From an uncultured bacterium (GTDB lineage Bacteria > Bacillota > Clostridia > Lachnospirales > Lachnospiraceae), in the NCBI GenBank assembly GCA_947647735.1, contig CANSLJ010000029.1:1-46626 (forward strand): 46,626 nucleotides of DNA. Direction: 5' to 3'. The notes under the pieces are model-generated. The model saw only the letters and a list, made by a program, of their open reading frames with translations, was not told where the DNA came from and searched no databases. A program made the position numbers and the translations under genes. Every line of letters starts with the position of its first letter. Position 1 is the stretch's first letter. Shown one piece after another: positions 17,336-25,073 of the stretch.

Positions 17336-17422
17336 ACTTCCTCCTTATAGATCGTCACCCTGCTTTTTGTACACAGCATCCTTATATTTCCACTCACACC
17401 GGCTTCTTTGGCTCTTTATCTC

Positions 17423-18277
17423 CTACCCGATAACCTTCATATAAAAACAATAATGCGCGATACCGCCATAACCGCTTTTTTCCGCGTCCCACTCTGCCGT
17501 GACTTCATAAATATATCCGCCCGGTTTCAGCTCTATCTCATACCCGTTGGCCACCACACTCTCTCCGACCGCCTCCGGATCTCCCCTCCGCTCCTCACTC
17601 CAGCACTGAACACCTAAGATTTCATCCGGATCTTCCTGAAAACGCAGAACGGCAGTATTTTCCGTTGTCTCAGAATCAAAATCATACTCTTTACGATCCA
17701 GCGGATGCGGACTGTCAGCCTCCATCTCCGTGGAAGTTCCGTCACCGTTTCTCCTCTGCCACGAATAAGTCCCCGTAAACGCCTCAAAAGCCGTCTCATC
17801 ACTCACCACAGTCAACACCGGCGGTTCCTCCAGTATCACACAGGCATCCTCATCATCCAGAAGCCTGTTCCCATAGCCATTCAGTGCCTCACAGGGCTCA
17901 TATTTCGTCTGATAACCGATGCCGTCGATCACAAGAAACGGACTAAATGCCATAACGCTTGTCTCTCTGCCGTCCGCCATGGTCAATGTAAACGTCACAC
18001 CCTGCCCGCAATACTCTGTATAAGAATCATCTTTCCTGTAAATGACCACATCTCTCAGACAGGACGCCAGCTCTTCTACATCTGTGATCTGAATGGTTTT
18101 ATCCGGCGGTGTCAGATGCACCCTGGCAGACATTATCTCTGATGCCTCCAGATCCGCAAAGGGTTTTGAATCTTTCACCCGCTTTCTAATGCCAATGAAT
18201 GCGGAAACGATTACGGCAATTCCCAGAAGCAATACGCCCGCTAAAACAATGACCGGTATTTTCCCTTTCCTTTTCAT
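17423..18277 (-). CDS. Membrane-anchored protein of unknown function
   Basis: About 284 residues from the ATG at 18277, which has AGAGGAAA about 8 nt upstream; the frame is open 14 codons further up without a ribosome binding site. One N-terminal membrane segment (IPVIVLAGVLLLGIAVIVSAF, about residues 6-26) is followed by a basic stop-transfer KRVK, so the bulk is outside the cell. Two regions can be distinguished: residues about 40-160 with ITDVEELASCLRDVV, and a C-terminal beta-rich domain ending EIELKPGGYIYEVTAEWD, a strand pattern seen in small Ig-like extracellular domains of Firmicutes. No enzyme motif is visible. It is next to the broken RCC1 lipoprotein gene, also a surface protein. 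Confidence 0.72.
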   Translation of the reverse strand: MKRKGKIPVIVLAGVLLLGIAVIVSAFIGIRKRVKDSKPFADLEASEIMSARVHLTPPDKTIQITDVEELASCLRDVVIYRKDDSYTEYCGQGVTFTLTMADGRETSVMAFSPFLVIDGIGYQTKYEPCEALNGYGNRLLDDEDACVILEEPPVLTVVSDETAFEAFTGTYSWQRRNGDGTSTEMEADSPHPLDRKEYDFDSETTENTAVLRFQEDPDEILGVQCWSEERRGDPEAVGESVVANGYEIELKPGGYIYEVTAEWDAEKSGYGGIAHYCFYMKVIG

Positions 18278-18416
18278 GTTACATTTCCTCTGTTTCGTAT
18301 GTATATGTAGAATTCTCATTCCTTGTACTATATTTAACCGCCCGCTTCTAAAGTATAAAACATATACTTTTCACTTCTTATTTCCACCGCAGCCTTGAAA
18401 ATATCCTATCCGCTTC

Positions 18417-19064
18417 TTACAGGCTTTCCAGCATCTCCAGACTCTTAAAATGATGCCCCCAGATCTTCTCCCGATATTCTGCCGCCACCTCACGCAGCTC
18501 CGAAAGTACGCTCTCCGTCACCATAAACGTGTAAAGTTTCTCCGCCGGCGTGGAAGCAATAAACTCTAATGTATAGACCGCCGACTCCGACAGCTCCCGG
18601 TCCCCCGGCACCCCCGGAAATTCACCGTTCACCGCCATCGCCTTGCACTCATAAACCGTTCTCACCAGACGGTTATCCAGACTTTTATGTAACAGCGCCC
18701 TGAGAGACTGGTATAATAATTTCAGCATATCCGCCTCATCATTGTTCTCTCTTGTGTAAAAATCCGCCACCTCCAGAAAATACATCCCGTAGCAGGCGCC
18801 CTCCAGATCCCCCCGCAGCTCCTCAAAATAATTGGCGATCTCCGCATCCGCTATGGTATAGGAATTCCTGCCCGCATAAAGCCTGAACTTTCCAAAACAA
18901 AAGGGACTGACCGCCGCCATAAAGCGATTGTTCTGCTTCCTCGCGTTTCTGGCAAAAGCTGATATCTTCCCCTTAGCCGTGGTCAGTATCGTCACCGCCC
19001 TGTCATATTCACCCACAGGAATCGACTTTAACACAATCCCCGTCACCTCTAAAAAATCCTGCAT
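18417..19064 (-). CDS. recO: DNA repair protein RecO
   Basis: RecO anneals single strands and helps RecR/RecF load RecA at gaps. The 215-residue protein opens with the family-typical OB-fold region (EVTGIVLKSIPVGEYDRAVTILT, then GKISAFARNARK), followed by the helical domain with YFLEVADFYTREN and LLYQSLRALL. It is somewhat shorter than usual (about 240-250), and the C-terminal zinc CxxC set seen in some RecO proteins is absent; a single Cys remains in YECKAMAVNGEFP. Position downstream of era and a YqzL-like gene is the conserved Firmicute order and confirms the identity. The start overlaps the end of the YqzL-like frame by 56 nt. Confidence 0.93.
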   Translation of the reverse strand: MQDFLEVTGIVLKSIPVGEYDRAVTILTTAKGKISAFARNARKQNNRFMAAVSPFCFGKFRLYAGRNSYTIADAEIANYFEELRGDLEGACYGMYFLEVADFYTRENNDEADMLKLLYQSLRALLHKSLDNRLVRTVYECKAMAVNGEFPGVPGDRELSESAVYTLEFIASTPAEKLYTFMVTESVLSELREVAAEYREKIWGHHFKSLEMLESL

Positions 19065-19191
19065 GGCCTATGCTGTCCTCTCTTATCTTCTCCTCCTGAC
19101 ACCCCTTATACCGGAGATAGTCCTCCACACTCCCGCTGCCCCAGAATCTGTCCCACTGTCTCATTTCCTCCTCATCCTGCCCGATCACCAT
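19009..19191 (-). CDS. YqzL-like small protein between era and recO
   Basis: About 60 residues, starting MVIGQDEEEMRQWDRFW with AGGAGGG 8 nt before the ATG. The segment WDRFWGSGSVEDYLRYKG resembles the short conserved core of YqzL-type proteins (Trp...Phe...Gly-Ser...YLxYK) found between era and recO in Bacillus and Clostridia. Function unknown. The frame is open further upstream to 19254, but that would run through a perfect terminator-like hairpin, so the internal start is preferred. It overlaps recO by 56 nt, more than usual. I rely on position and a weak motif, so it could be a chance frame. Confidence 0.5.
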   Translation of the reverse strand: MVIGQDEEEMRQWDRFWGSGSVEDYLRYKGCQEEKIREDSIGHAGFFRGDGDCVKVDSCG

Positions 19192-19213
19192 ACTGCAAGC
19201 CCTCCTCATCTGT

Positions 19214-19242
19214 CGAAAACATCCGAAGCAGCCTTCGGATGT
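19214..19242 (-). terminator. Hairpin terminator or attenuator between era and recO
   Basis: Perfect 10-bp stem (ACATCCGAAG, CTTCGGATGT, 4-nt loop) followed by TTTT on the minus strand. It lies about 100 nt after the era stop and could reduce read-through into recO. The T-tract is short. Confidence 0.65.
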
Positions 19243-19340
19243 CTCTTCCACCATTTATGAGATATAGGATTTGCAGTTTCCCCGCTTCTTATACTGACAC
19301 TATTTTCCTTTACTATTTCCTTCCGGTCGTCCGGCTCAAA

Positions 19341-20246
19341 CTACTTAACTTCTTTTTCATTATACCCAAAATTCTTCAGCAGAATATCACTGTCCCTCCA
19401 GTCCTTCCGCACCTTCACCCAGAGCTGCAGGTTCACCTTACACTCCAGCATCTTCTCAATATCCATCCGCGCGGATGCCCCGATCTTCTTCAGCATGCTG
19501 CCCTGTTTTCCGATAATGATCCCCTTGTGGGACTCCTTCTCACAGACGATGGTTGCCTCGATATCACAGATTTTTTTCCGATACTTCATACTTTCTATCG
19601 TCACCGCGATACCGTGAGGGATCTCCTCCTCCAGGAGCCTCAGCCCCTTCTCCCGGATCAATTCCGCCACGATCTGACGCTCCGGTTGGTCCGTCACCGT
19701 ATCCTCGTCATAAAAAGGCTCCCCGTAGGGCAGATATTTGAAGATCGTCTGCACAAGATCCTCCGTATTTTCCGCCTTTAGGGCGGAAACCGGTACGATC
19801 TCCGCCTCTGAAAGTTCCTTGTGATAACCGTCAATGACAGCCAGCAGCTCCTCCTTTTTCACCGCGTCGATCTTATTGATGACAATGATAACCGGCGTGT
19901 TTACTTTCCTTAGCTGTTCAATAATATGCTGTTCGCCCGCCCCGATAAAGGTCGTCGGCTCCACCAGCCAGAGCACCACATCCACATCTTTTAACGTGTG
20001 CTCCGCCGCCGCCACCATGTAATCCCCCAGCTTGTTTTTCGCCTTATGGATGCCCGGCGTATCCAGAAATACGATCTGCCCTCTCTCATCCGTGTAGACC
20101 GTCTGGATCCTGTTCCGGGTGGTCTGAGGCTTATGGGATGTGATGGCGATCTTCATGCCGATCAATGTATTCATTAAGGTGGACTTTCCCACATTCGGCC
20201 TGCCGATCAGGGCGGCAAAGCCTGCTTTATGATTTGCTGCTGTCAT
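19341..20246 (-). CDS. era: GTPase Era
   Basis: Essential GTPase that binds 16S rRNA and assists 30S ribosome assembly. The 301-residue protein has all G motifs: GRPNVGKS (15-22), the switch Thr in SHKPQTTRNRI, DTPG (62-65), NKID (124-127), and SALKAEN for G5. The C-terminal KH domain carries IIIGKQGSMLKKIG near residue 242 and ends WVKVRKDWRDSDILLKNFGY, as in other Era proteins. Length and motifs are canonical. It heads the era-yqzL-recO cluster. Only a distant purine-rich site (GAGGAAAAG, over 10 nt from the ATG) precedes it. Confidence 0.98.
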   Translation of the reverse strand: MTAANHKAGFAALIGRPNVGKSTLMNTLIGMKIAITSHKPQTTRNRIQTVYTDERGQIVFLDTPGIHKAKNKLGDYMVAAAEHTLKDVDVVLWLVEPTTFIGAGEQHIIEQLRKVNTPVIIVINKIDAVKKEELLAVIDGYHKELSEAEIVPVSALKAENTEDLVQTIFKYLPYGEPFYDEDTVTDQPERQIVAELIREKGLRLLEEEIPHGIAVTIESMKYRKKICDIEATIVCEKESHKGIIIGKQGSMLKKIGASARMDIEKMLECKVNLQLWVKVRKDWRDSDILLKNFGYNEKEVK

Positions 20247-20368
20247 TATTTTCTTCTTTTCCTCTACTCTTCCTTATTTTCTTTCTTTTTCTTTCTGTTT
20301 CTATTCTTCCTTATCTTTCTGTTTCTTCGATTCCGGATTCTCTTCTTCCGGCTTTTTTGTCTCCTGCC

Positions 20369-21634
20369 TTACTGCCTCTCTTTTTCCTTATTCTTCCATT
20401 CCTCGTACTCCCGCTTCTCTTCCTCCGACATCAGTATCGTATCATCCATTTCTTCCTCCATCTGACGTCTCTCTTCCTCACTCAGCGCTCTCTCAGCCGT
20501 CTGCGGGCCCGGATTCGGCATCGGCAGTTTTCCGCCTGCTCCCTGCACCGGATTCGGCACTGGCAGTTTTCCCTCCGCAGGGGCACCGCCCGGCATAACA
20601 GCCACCGGTCCTACCGGTACTTTCCTAAGCTCCCTCTTCGCCTTTTTCTTCTTCTCATGCTTTGCCAGCAAAAAGACGATCAAAAGCACCACCGCCAGTA
20701 TCACAAGCCAGATCACAATATAAGGTATATTGATAATGACACCGATCAGGAAATTCTCAATATCCTGTCCTGCCTCATACATATTCTCGGAAAAGCCGCT
20801 CCTGATCCTTCCCCAGGCGGTAGGCTCCTCCGCCGGCGTCAGCCTCTCCACCTCCTGAATGTCAAGATTGACTGTGCTGTAATTGATCTTATTGTCATAT
20901 GTACGGAGCTGGGACTCCATGCTCTCCAGCTCATATCTGACAGTCGCCAGCTTATCCTCCACCGTGATCAGATCCTCCACTGTCTCCGCCATCTCCATCA
21001 GCTCGAGAAGCCTCTCCTGTTCTGTCAGCAGTGCCTTTTTATGGCTCTCCAGATCCACATAGGCGAGCGTTACATCCTCCACACTCTGGGATTTGTGTGT
21101 GATATTGCTGCTCTCCTCCACCATCGAAACAAAACTTCCCAGTTTCTCCGCCGGTATCCTGATGGTCAGATAAGCACTCCTGCTTCCCATTCTGTTTCCA
21201 TATGCATCGACACCGCCGTTCCACTGATTGCTGCTCTCAATATAGCCGCCCAGCGCTGCGATCTGTCTCTCCAGATTCACCATCAGATCATCAAAATACT
21301 CCGTCTCCGCCGACACGTCCATGGTCGTGATCAGCTTCCGCCCCGCCCGAGGGTCCTCCGTTATCTCCTCCGCGGCCCCGTCTGTCACAGTGCCGTTCTC
21401 ACCTGCCGGCACTGCCTCCTCCGGCATGGCGTCCTCCACCTGCACAGCAGTTTCCTCCGCCGCATACTCGTACTCCCCGTAGCCCGCATCATAGAGATAA
21501 GCCTCCTGTGCCGCTGCGGGCGCGGCAGTATCCACCGCATATTCGTTCATCATACCCTTTGAGCTGCCGCAGCCCGCCAGTAAAGATGCCGTGAGCGCCG
21601 CCGTAAATAATAAACCTAAACTCTTCTTTTTCAT
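20369..21634 (-). CDS. DUF4349 lipoprotein
   Basis: A 421-residue surface protein. The N-terminus is a lipoprotein signal (LLFTAALTASLLAGC, Cys 22), followed by a Tyr/Glu/Ala-rich linker, the DUF4349 domain (RKLITTMDVSAETEYFDDL through ITHKSQSVEDVTLAYVDLES), a long coiled coil (HKKALLTEQERLLELMEMAE..., about 225-275), a C-terminal membrane helix (about 315-345) and a charged cytoplasmic tail rich in Arg/Lys/Glu. Being both lipidated and membrane-spanning is typical for the family; the function is unknown. The downstream 120 nt are purine-rich on this strand, and another frame there reads ETKKPEEENPESKKQ, so the tail may once have been longer. AGGAGG precedes the ATG. Two palindromic elements lie immediately upstream. 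Confidence 0.9.
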   Translation of the reverse strand: MKKKSLGLLFTAALTASLLAGCGSSKGMMNEYAVDTAAPAAAQEAYLYDAGYGEYEYAAEETAVQVEDAMPEEAVPAGENGTVTDGAAEEITEDPRAGRKLITTMDVSAETEYFDDLMVNLERQIAALGGYIESSNQWNGGVDAYGNRMGSRSAYLTIRIPAEKLGSFVSMVEESSNITHKSQSVEDVTLAYVDLESHKKALLTEQERLLELMEMAETVEDLITVEDKLATVRYELESMESQLRTYDNKINYSTVNLDIQEVERLTPAEEPTAWGRIRSGFSENMYEAGQDIENFLIGVIINIPYIVIWLVILAVVLLIVFLLAKHEKKKKAKRELRKVPVGPVAVMPGGAPAEGKLPVPNPVQGAGGKLPMPNPGPQTAERALSEEERRQMEEEMDDTILMSEEEKREYEEWKNKEKERQ

Positions 21635-21646
21635 AACAAACCTCCT

Positions 21647-21750
21647 ATTCCAGTTCCGTAAGTGTCCTGCCAGTACCGATTTCGGCAGAGAAATTTACGA
21701 CCGTTTCACGCTCATAAATTCTCTGGGCACTGTACGGACACTTACTGATT
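21647..21750 (-). repeat. Palindromic structured element, copy A
   Basis: About 104 bp that can fold into one long hairpin. The outer 10-bp helix pairs 21658-21667 (GTAAGTGTCC) with 21736-21745 (GGACACTTAC). A second helix pairs 21687-21697 with 21715-21724 (AGAGAAATTTA and TAAATTCTCT, one bulge). An intermediate CAGTGCC/GGTACTG helix pairs better in minus-strand RNA (G-U). Flanks ATTCCAGTTCCG and CTGATT are shared with copy B. It lies between the M16C peptidase stop and the DUF4349 gene start, so it would be in the leader of the latter. Confidence 0.7.
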
Positions 21751-21857
21751 CCAGTTCCGCATGAATCCTTCCAGCACACCTCAGCCGAAATTGATTTCCG
21801 GTCGTATATTCATACGTCCGTAACCCAATTTGTGCACTGTCCGGATTCATGCTGATT
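21748..21857 (-). repeat. Palindromic structured element, copy B
   Basis: The tandem neighbour of copy A, same layout with different stems. The outer helix pairs 21759-21768 (GCATGAATCC) with 21843-21852 (GGATTCATGC). The inner helix AAATTG (21788-21793) pairs with CAATTT (21826-21831). The 12-nt left flank is identical to copy A, and the right flank GCACTGTCCGG differs at one base. Because both arms differ from copy A while still pairing, the structure appears conserved. Copy B begins within the last bases of copy A. Confidence 0.7.
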
Positions 21858-21865
21858 TTTCCGGA

Positions 21866-24781
21866 TCAGCGGAACAACTGCTCCTTCCTCCCGAAGCCGT
21901 CCGCTTCCTTTATCTTATCCTCTCTGCCCAATACGCAGAGGCAGTCATCTGACAAAAAGGCTCTGATATGCTTTGCAAGGGCGCGTATGGATTCCACATC
22001 CACCGCCAATATCTCGTCGCGCTCCCTCTGCAGCTCCTCCTCCGTCTGTCCGGTGAGGTAGCCGCCCAGAGAAAAGTTTCCGATATCCTGAGGCGTCTTC
22101 GGCGTATCCAGCTCGCTGATCGCACCGATCAGATACTGTGTCAGTTCCTCCTCGTCTCCCTGCCAGTGCTCCACATAATCCGCCGCCGCCTCATAGACTG
22201 CCACGGTCTTTTCCAGATTGGGATCTCTGTAGGAGACAAAGTAACTCTCGCCGGTCTTTCCGAAGCTGCACATGCACCCGTAAGCGCCGCCCTTCACCCG
22301 CACATTGGTCCACAGATAATCATAGCCCATCATCACCCGCAAAACCCGCAGCGCACCGGTATAAGGAAGCCCCTTTGTGACAAAATTCCCCGCCCGGCAC
22401 ACATACTGCACCTGGGAAGCGGTCAAAAATCCCTCGTTCTTTTTCTCTGTCTGAGGACGATACTTCTCCTGCACGCCGTCGCACTCTCCGGTATACAGAT
22501 TTTCCTTCAGCTGTGCCACAAGCTCCGGCAGCTTCTCATACCCTTCCCTTGACGCCGTATAATCCACCAGCAGATTTTCCGGACGGAACAGGATCCTCAC
22601 AAGACGGTTCAGATTCACCGCCAGTTCCATCTTCCTCTCCTCAAAATGCTCCGCCAGATCCGCCACAAGCCGATACTGTGTCACACCGCCGATCTGCTCA
22701 TTGCAGGCAGCCGCATCGGAGATATAGGACAGGGCACGCATCGCTGAAACCGTATGCCCGCCGGACAACATTGCCGACTGCATCCTGGACTTGATCTCCT
22801 CCAGCAGTTCCTTCAGCCTCTTGTAATCCGCCCATTTCGTCTCCTTCATCATGATCAGGGCAAGCCTGAAAGCTTCCGGCAGCTTATCAAAAAGCACCTT
22901 CGCCTTCACATCAAACCGCCCCTTATAGTCCGACAGATCCGCCTTCGTATAGGTATTGGTCACACACGCCATACCGCCCGTCTCAATATGCACCTCATGG
23001 AACAGCTCGCCGTAGCTGTAACTGTCTGTATCGATCACGCCCATCATGTTCTTCAAAAGCCCCAGATAAGGGAACAGTTCCTCCGGCACGCGGGAGCAGT
23101 CAAAACTCAGTCTCAGATACCCGATCCCGTTGGTAAACAGCTCATGATATAAAACAGGAACCCCTGCCGCCTGATGCAGCTCGTTCACATACTTCTCCGC
23201 TTCCTTCCTGATATCCTTCCTTGTCAGATGCGGAATGCAGACAAGCGCCTCCGGCGTATCGCCCTCTTCCTGATACGCCTTTAACGCCTTCGTCTCCTCC
23301 ACGATACGCTCTATCTCTTCCTCTGAGAGCGTCTCCTTATAGGCCTGCAGCTTATCTGCGAGCGCTTTATCCCTTTTCGCTGTCAATCCCTTCTCCGGCA
23401 CCAGCGTCACAATACAGCCGTGTTCATTATCCAGAAGATATTTCCGGATCAGTTCCTCAAAATATCCCTCCTCGATCCTCCGCTTCAATACGGCAAAGGT
23501 TTCGTTCGCCTCCACATGGATAAACGGCTTTTTCTCATCGTAAAGCCAGGAATCCAGCATCTGCAGCCCGTACATAAGCCCCTTCGGATAGGAACCGAAA
23601 TCAGCCTCCCTGTGCTTGAACTCATAATAGTTCAGCCCCGCATACAAAGACTTCTTATCAATACCTTCCTTTGTCAGTTTTGTAAGTTCTCGTCTGTAAG
23701 TGTCCAGAAACTCCTGCTTTTGTTGCAGATCCGCATTTTTTGCGATCACGGAAAAATAAGTCTGCCGGATCCCCTCATCAAAAATGCTGTAGACCTCCGT
23801 TCCAATCCCCGCCTCGATCATCGCCTGCTTCAGCGGCGCCCCGGGCGTGGAACAAAGGGCGTAGTCCAGAATCTGGAACGCGATATAAAGCTCCGGATCA
23901 AGCGCGCTTCCCGCCACCTTGCTGATGGAAAGATAAGTGTTGCCCTCCTCCGATTCACCCTCGGAGATCGGATAGCTCTTCCGGATCTCCTTCACCTTCT
24001 CAAAAGGCTCCTGCCATCCGATCTCGGAATCCACTGCCAGAGGGTCAAATTTAGAAAGATACTCCCTGTCCAGAAACTCCAGCTTTTCCGTCATGTCCAT
24101 ATTGCCGTACAGATAAATATAGCTGTTGGAAGGATGATAATACCTTCTGTGGAAATCCAGGAATTTCTCATAAGTCAGCTCCGGGATCACCTCCGGATCC
24201 CCGCCGGACTCAAAACTGTAAGCCGTCTCCGGAAACAGAGAGTTCAAAATCTCCCGCTCCAGCACATCATCGGGAGAAGAAAACGCCCCCTTCATCTCAT
24301 TGTAGACCACGCCGTTCAACGTCAGCTCATCCTCCGGGGACTCCATCTCATAGTGCCAGCCCTCCTGCCTGAATATCTTCTCTTCCTTATAAATATTCGG
24401 ATAAAAAACCGCATCCAGATACACATGCATCAGATTCTGAAAATCCTTATCATTACAGCTCGCCACCGGATAAACCGTCTTATCCGGATAAGTCATCGCG
24501 TTCAAAAATGTATTCAGGCTCCCCTTCGCCAGCTCGATAAAGGGGTCCTTTACCGGAAACCGTTCCGAACCGCAGAGTACCGTATGCTCCACGATATGGG
24601 GTGAACCCGTGGAATCCACCGGTGGCGTCCGAAATCCGATATAAAACACCTTATTCTCCTCGTCATTCTCCATCAAAATGACGTGCGCCCCGGTCTTCTC
24701 ATGCCGCAGAACCGTCCCTCTGGAATTCAGCTCCGGAATATCCCTCACTTCAACTGTTTCATACCCGCTGTAATTTTTCAT
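21866..24781 (-). CDS. M16C zinc metallopeptidase (PreP/insulinase-like)
   Basis: A 971-residue peptidase of the presequence-protease branch of the insulinase family. The inverted zinc motif HIVEH lies at residues 62-66 (His62, Glu65, His66) inside the family block SPHIVEHTVLCGSERFPVKD, followed by LNTFLNAMTYPDKTVYPVAS, almost the pattern of mitochondrial PreP. Two M16 halves are linked by the M16C helical hairpin (around 480-540, Lys/Glu-rich), which closes the chamber. There is no signal peptide, so it probably degrades short peptides in the cytoplasm. Length fits the family (about 970-1000). GGAGG lies 8 nt before the ATG. It is monocistronic, with the two palindromic elements directly after its stop. 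Confidence 0.95.
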   Translation of the reverse strand: MKNYSGYETVEVRDIPELNSRGTVLRHEKTGAHVILMENDEENKVFYIGFRTPPVDSTGSPHIVEHTVLCGSERFPVKDPFIELAKGSLNTFLNAMTYPDKTVYPVASCNDKDFQNLMHVYLDAVFYPNIYKEEKIFRQEGWHYEMESPEDELTLNGVVYNEMKGAFSSPDDVLEREILNSLFPETAYSFESGGDPEVIPELTYEKFLDFHRRYYHPSNSYIYLYGNMDMTEKLEFLDREYLSKFDPLAVDSEIGWQEPFEKVKEIRKSYPISEGESEEGNTYLSISKVAGSALDPELYIAFQILDYALCSTPGAPLKQAMIEAGIGTEVYSIFDEGIRQTYFSVIAKNADLQQKQEFLDTYRRELTKLTKEGIDKKSLYAGLNYYEFKHREADFGSYPKGLMYGLQMLDSWLYDEKKPFIHVEANETFAVLKRRIEEGYFEELIRKYLLDNEHGCIVTLVPEKGLTAKRDKALADKLQAYKETLSEEEIERIVEETKALKAYQEEGDTPEALVCIPHLTRKDIRKEAEKYVNELHQAAGVPVLYHELFTNGIGYLRLSFDCSRVPEELFPYLGLLKNMMGVIDTDSYSYGELFHEVHIETGGMACVTNTYTKADLSDYKGRFDVKAKVLFDKLPEAFRLALIMMKETKWADYKRLKELLEEIKSRMQSAMLSGGHTVSAMRALSYISDAAACNEQIGGVTQYRLVADLAEHFEERKMELAVNLNRLVRILFRPENLLVDYTASREGYEKLPELVAQLKENLYTGECDGVQEKYRPQTEKKNEGFLTASQVQYVCRAGNFVTKGLPYTGALRVLRVMMGYDYLWTNVRVKGGAYGCMCSFGKTGESYFVSYRDPNLEKTVAVYEAAADYVEHWQGDEEELTQYLIGAISELDTPKTPQDIGNFSLGGYLTGQTEEELQRERDEILAVDVESIRALAKHIRAFLSDDCLCVLGREDKIKEADGFGRKEQLFR

Positions 24782-25013
24782 GCATATCCTCCATTTTCAA
24801 ATTAATAACCATGTCTTTTCCACAGCCTGCAGATTTTTTTGCATGTTCTTCATGCACTGCGCAGGCGCAGAACCGCAATATTCATCCTGAAATTCACTGT
24901 ACAGACTTCCTGCTGTCAGATCTCAAACCGCTATTTACTATCTTACCACAGTTTCCCGTATTTTAAAAATATATTTTCAGACTGTTTCCTGAATCAAAAA
25001 TAATGACAGGCAT

Positions 25014-25047
25014 ACATAAAAACACCGGACACATCTCTGTATCCGGT
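25014..25047 (-). terminator. Terminator of the AAA/PD-(D/E)XK gene
   Basis: Stem ACCGGATAC with GTGTCCGGT (one G-T pair, 6-nt loop) followed by GTTTTTATG on the minus strand, 26 nt after the gene's stop. Confidence 0.85.
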
Positions 25048-25073
25048 ATATCTCCTGTTTCTCTATCTTCCTT

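Noticed and set aside
18351-18374. AT-only hairpin AAAGTATA/TATACTTT between recO and the membrane protein gene
   Set aside because: There is no T-tract in either useful direction and it is easily produced by chance in AT-rich DNA. Not strong enough to call a terminator or operator.
24850-24875. Small palindromes near the M16C start (GCATG/CATGC and CTGCGC-AG-GCGCAG)
   Set aside because: They are short and not placed on a recognisable promoter or followed by a T-tract. The similarity to the 21.65-kb elements is limited to a few bases.
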